The notes under the pieces were generated by a model. That model saw only the letters and a program-made list of their open reading frames with translations. It was not told where the DNA came from and did not search any database. The position numbers and the translations under genes are program-made. Below are positions 60,460 through 64,000 of a DNA stretch of 64,000 nucleotides, one piece after another. Positions within the stretch are counted from its first letter, which is position 1. Every line of letters starts with the position of its first letter. Source of the DNA: Neisseria weixii (GTDB taxonomy: Bacteria; Pseudomonadota; Gammaproteobacteria; Burkholderiales; Neisseriaceae); contig NZ_CP023429.1 of NCBI RefSeq assembly GCF_002327085.1, positions 868,001 to 932,000 on the forward strand. Reading direction: 5' to 3'.

Positions 60460-63400
60460 TTAGACCTTATCTAAATGGCTGCTGCTTGGCACCAATACGC
60501 TGCGGTTGCCGTTGGCTTCTGCCGATGACACAATGCCGTCGGCTTCCATTTGTTCGACCAAGCGTGCGGCGCGGTTGTAGCCGATACGCAATTGACGCTG
60601 CACACCGGAAATGCTGGCTTTACGCGTTTTCACCACATAGGCAACGGCTTCGTCATACATCGGGTCTTGATCGTTGTCGCTGCGGCTACCCGTGCCCGGC
60701 AAATCTTCGGTCACGCCGCCGCTCAAAATTTCTTCGACATAATCCGGTTCGCCGAATCGTTTCAGGTATTCCACCACGCGGTGTACTTCGTCATCGGAAG
60801 CAAACGCGCCGTGTACGCGCTGCGGATAGCTGGTTCCCGGCGGTAAATATAGCATATCGCCTTGCCCCAACAGATTTTCCGCGCCCATTTGATCAAGAAT
60901 GGTACGGCTGTCGATTTTGCTCGAAACTTGAAACGCAATGCGTGTCGGAATATTGGCTTTAATCAAACCGGTAATCACGTCCACGCTCGGGCGCTGGGTG
61001 GCCAAAATCAAATGGATACCCGCAGCACGGGCTTTCTGCGCCAAGCGGGCAATCAATTCTTCGATTTTCTTACCGGCCGTCATCATCAAATCGGCAAACT
61101 CATCCACTACCACCACGATAAACGGCAGCTTTTCCAAATACTCCGGATTATTCGGCGTGAGCGTAAACGGATTGACGATTTTCTCGCCTCGCACCGCGGC
61201 TTCGGCAATTTTCTGATTGAAGCTGGCCAAATTACGCACTCCGGCATCAGTCATCAGGCGGTAGCGTTTTTCCATTTCATTGACACACCAATTGAGCGCA
61301 TTGGCAGCCAATTTCATGTCGGTCACCACGGGGCAAGCAGATGGGGAATACCCTCATAAATGCTCAATTCCAGCATTTTCGGGTCAATCATAATCATGCG
61401 CACATCTTCCGGCGAGGCTTTAAAGAGCATCGACAGAATCATAGCGTTCACGCCCACCGATTTGCCGGAACCGGTGGTACCGGCCACCAGTAAGTGCGGC
61501 GCTTTGGCCAAATCGGTAATGACCGGTTCACCCGTAATGTCTTGCCCTAAGGCCAAAGTCAGCTTGGATTCTGATTCGGTAAACACCGGTGAATTGAAAA
61601 TTTCACTTAAGCGTATCATTTGGCGGCGCGGGTTCGGTAATTCCAAGCCCATACAGGTTTTACCCGGAATGGTTTCGACCACACGGATAGAAGCCACTCC
61701 CAAAGAGCGTGCCAGATCTTTTTCCAGATTAATCACCGCGCTGCCGCGCACGCCGACATCCGGCTCGATTTCGTAGCGCGTAATCACCGGACCGGAATAA
61801 GAATCCACCACTTTGACTTTGACTTTAAACTCGGCCAATTTGTCTTCAATGATGATGCCGTTTTCAATTAAGGCTTCTTCGGTTTGAGTGGCAGTCGGAT
61901 CAAATTGCGGTGGCAACAGCAAATCTACACTCGGTAGATTTATTTCAGACGGCATCGCAGATGATTGATGAGCCACGGACACCGTTTGACTGATGGGATA
62001 GTTCGCTTTAGTAGACACAGGCGTTGCCACTTCATTACCTTGTTCAGGCCATTGGGCCTCTTCATGATTCTCACCGTTTACTGACGCGTATTCGTCAAAG
62101 CCAGCCGTATCATGCAGGCGTTCAGACGGCATAAGTTCATTTTCAACTGTATGCACACGTTGTTCGAACACGGATACCGTCGCCTCATCCAAGGTCTTCT
62201 GAACGGTGGATTTGGGCTCGGTAATGATTTCTTCGGTTTCGCTGATTAAAAAGTCTTGCAGCGAACGCAACGGGCGATTGCTCACGTGCACATTCACCGA
62301 CACTTCCGGCAGGGTCACAGCAGGCGGTTCTTTAAAAGCGGGGGACTCAGGAATATTCACCGGGACCGGCTCGACTTTAGGCACAACGGGCGGTTCGACA
62401 ACGGTGGCATTCGGCGCTGGCTGACGTGAAATAAACGCTTCATTGTTTTGGAAGCGCGAGGCTTTGGGTGCCGGTTTGGCAGGTTGCACCACTGCGCTGC
62501 TTTTTTCAACCACTACCGAATCAGGAATCACGCTTTCGCGCGTGCGGGTGTCGATGCGCCGAATCGGCTGCATACGGCGGTTCAGAGGAGAAGTGCTTTG
62601 CGACAGATTCGCTAAAATTTCATCATCTTGAATAATGGTCGGCTGATAGTCTTGAATCGGTGCCACAGCAGCGGCCAGCCGGCTACGGGCGGCTCTTTGG
62701 CGTGCCAGATTCGAATGGATTTTCTCCACATTGATTTCATCCCAACGGCTCGGAATATCTTTCACCGGAATGGTTTCGCGCTCCACCGTGCGTAAGGCAT
62801 TTTGTGCTGACTCGATACGCGGCGGCTGCGCCGGATTAATGTGGATTTCTTCCACTTGAGCCAATACGCGCTCACGCGTACGGCGTAACGCCGGATCATT
62901 CAAATCAATCACTTCTAAATCTTGTCGCGGACGGCGTGAAGGCTGAGGTGAGGCCGTCTGAACCGTTTGAGTTTCTTCGAATGCTTGTTTTTTAATGTTT
63001 TTTTGTTCGGCCATTTCCTGTAACACGGCTTCGCTTAACGATCGCGTGGCATCTTCCAAAGTGATTTCTTCAAAAGCCGCTCCCTGCACCTTACGCGGCA
63101 CATAGTCAGGAATATTGGTTTCTTCAAAAGGTACAATCACGGGGTCAGGCACGGCAGACAAGCGTTTAGACGCACGCGCCGGACGGATAAATTCTTGCGC
63201 TTCCTCCAATGGCTGCACAGGTTGATTGACTTTTTGATAGGTGTGTTGTTGAAACTGTCGCGTAAATTCGGTTTCTTCCGCAGCTTGCTCCAATTCAGCC
63301 TCGTGATACGACTGATCTGAAAAAGCAGAAGAATCATCAACATACTCTAATTCATTCTGCTCATTATCTGCTGATTTCGCTGTATGACGTTGCGCGGCCA

Positions 63401-63665
63401 ACAGGCGCAAGCGAGCGACGGCTCTGCCGTAGGCAACTTTGGCTTGCTGGCCGAAATTTTGCGCCATTTGTGCTTCTTCAGAATTTTGTGTGTATTGTGC
63501 TGCCAATTCGGCCGAGTCATCGCTTTCACCGCTTTCCATGCGGCCAAGCTCCTGCCGCCATTGTTGGTCTTGCTGGTAATGAAACCACAACAATCCGCCG
63601 ATGGCGCACAACAGAAGGAAAATCAACACCGTCCACAACATAGGAAACCTTAATATCCGATTCAA
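60460..63665 (-). CDS. ftsK: FtsK/SpoIIIE-family DNA translocase, one apparent frameshift
   Basis: FtsK pumps DNA during chromosome segregation at division. Only one N-terminal membrane helix is seen ([20 protein letters not shown]), versus four in E. coli. A long low-complexity linker (residues about 40-560) is rich in Pro, Glu and Gln. The motor has Walker [16 protein letters not shown] and [17 protein letters not shown] Walker B; the C-terminal gamma domain is [26 protein letters not shown]. Adding one G at 61330-61333 restores [17 protein letters not shown] and about 1068 residues. Confidence 0.92.
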
Positions 63666-63790
63666 CTACAAAGGCGGTTATTTTATCGTGTTTCCGCATT
63701 AAAAAGAATAAGTAAAACCACTATCGGCGCAATATTTTAACGATTCAGCGTATAATAAGGCCGTCTGAAAATATTGAGCGCGTATTTCTT

Positions 63791-64000
63791 ATGATTTTTC
63801 AAGCCGAATGGTTTCCGTTTGCTGCTTTTATCACAGCATGGCTTCTCTTGAGTGCCTTGCTTGCTGCAACGGCCAAGCCTGCATTCAAAGCCTTTACCGC
63901 GCACCGCTCTGCTGTGACTTTGGCTATTTTGATTTTGACTGCGGCATGGCTTTTGAACGCAACACCTGATGACGGCCAACTTGCAGGTATGAGCTATCAT
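63791..64000 (+). CDS. Membrane protein, probable CbiM-like ECF transporter permease, 3' end outside window
   Basis: The first 70 residues of a membrane protein: MIFQAEWFPFAAFITAWLLL, then a second hydrophobic helix (AVTLAILILTAAWLL) and DDGQLAGMSYH, where the window ends. GMSYH followed by a further part is typical of CbiM-like permeases of energy-coupling-factor transporters for metal ions. The call rests on this short piece only. It is divergent from ftsK, with a DUS just before it. Confidence 0.5.
   Translation, partial: MIFQAEWFPFAAFITAWLLLSALLAATAKPAFKAFTAHRSAVTLAILILTAAWLLNATPDDGQLAGMSYH

Overview
The window is chromosomal DNA from a member of the Neisseriaceae, most probably Neisseria. 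The 12-base DNA uptake sequence AGGCCGTCTGAA (AG dialect) and its reverse complement recur throughout, often as inverted pairs acting as hairpins. Gene order also follows Neisseria: iscR-iscS-iscU-iscA, hisZ-purA, TPR protein-lolB-ispE-tRNA-Gln-prs-rplY, dnaB next to the minor pilin operon pilHIJK-X, and sodB. The species cannot be fixed from the sequence alone.

Layout. 1-3.2 kb (minus): iron-sulfur cluster operon with an IscR operator. 3.5-6 kb: hisZ and purA. 6.1-14.8 kb: an anaerobic block with an FNR box, pflB, pflA, the NarPQ two-component system, and molybdenum cofactor genes moaD, moaE, mobA, moeA. 14.9-16.1 kb: periplasmic cyclophilin and YceI protein. 16.5-22 kb (minus): leuC-leuD-leuB broken up by twin entericidin-like lipoproteins, a cation transporter and a YhcH protein. 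22.3-26.2 kb: gyrA and an unusual membrane protein with GIY-YIG and SH3 parts. 26.2-32.4 kb: Nudix hydrolase, TPR protein, lolB, ispE, three identical tRNA-Gln genes, prs, rplY. 32.6-37.4 kb (minus): five minor pilin genes and dnaB. 37.6-44.3 kb: sodB, a lipoprotein pair, an aquaporin remnant, uvrB, a truncated DUF2459 gene, rep. 44.4-51.9 kb: ABC-F ATPase, two small envelope genes, truB, rbfA, an oxidoreductase, a decayed MFS transporter, recA. 52.2-59.5 kb: ybeD-lipB-lipA, lon, hupB, ribE, an AAA ATPase, a Spy/CpxP-like protein. 59.7-64 kb: an IS1016-type insertion, ftsK, and the start of a probable CbiM-like permease.

The main caution is data quality. I count 20 places in 16 genes where one base seems to be missing, mostly in short G, C, A or T runs. 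Affected genes include recA, lon, uvrB (three times), ftsK, ispE, ribE, rep and iscR. Restoring one base at each site rebuilds a normal-looking protein, so I read these as base-calling deletions, not real mutations, and annotate the genes across them. The MFS gene at 49.6-50.8 kb is different: it carries a stop codon and indels of the other kind, so it looks truly dead.

Mobile DNA is modest: one IS1016-like element, five small elements (four full, one truncated) plus one solo end, all sharing an IS1106-type terminal repeat, and two dRS3-like repeats inside those elements. I see no prophage, CRISPR array, or convincing new multi-gene system. The most unusual single gene is the GIY-YIG/membrane/SH3 protein at 25387-26205.
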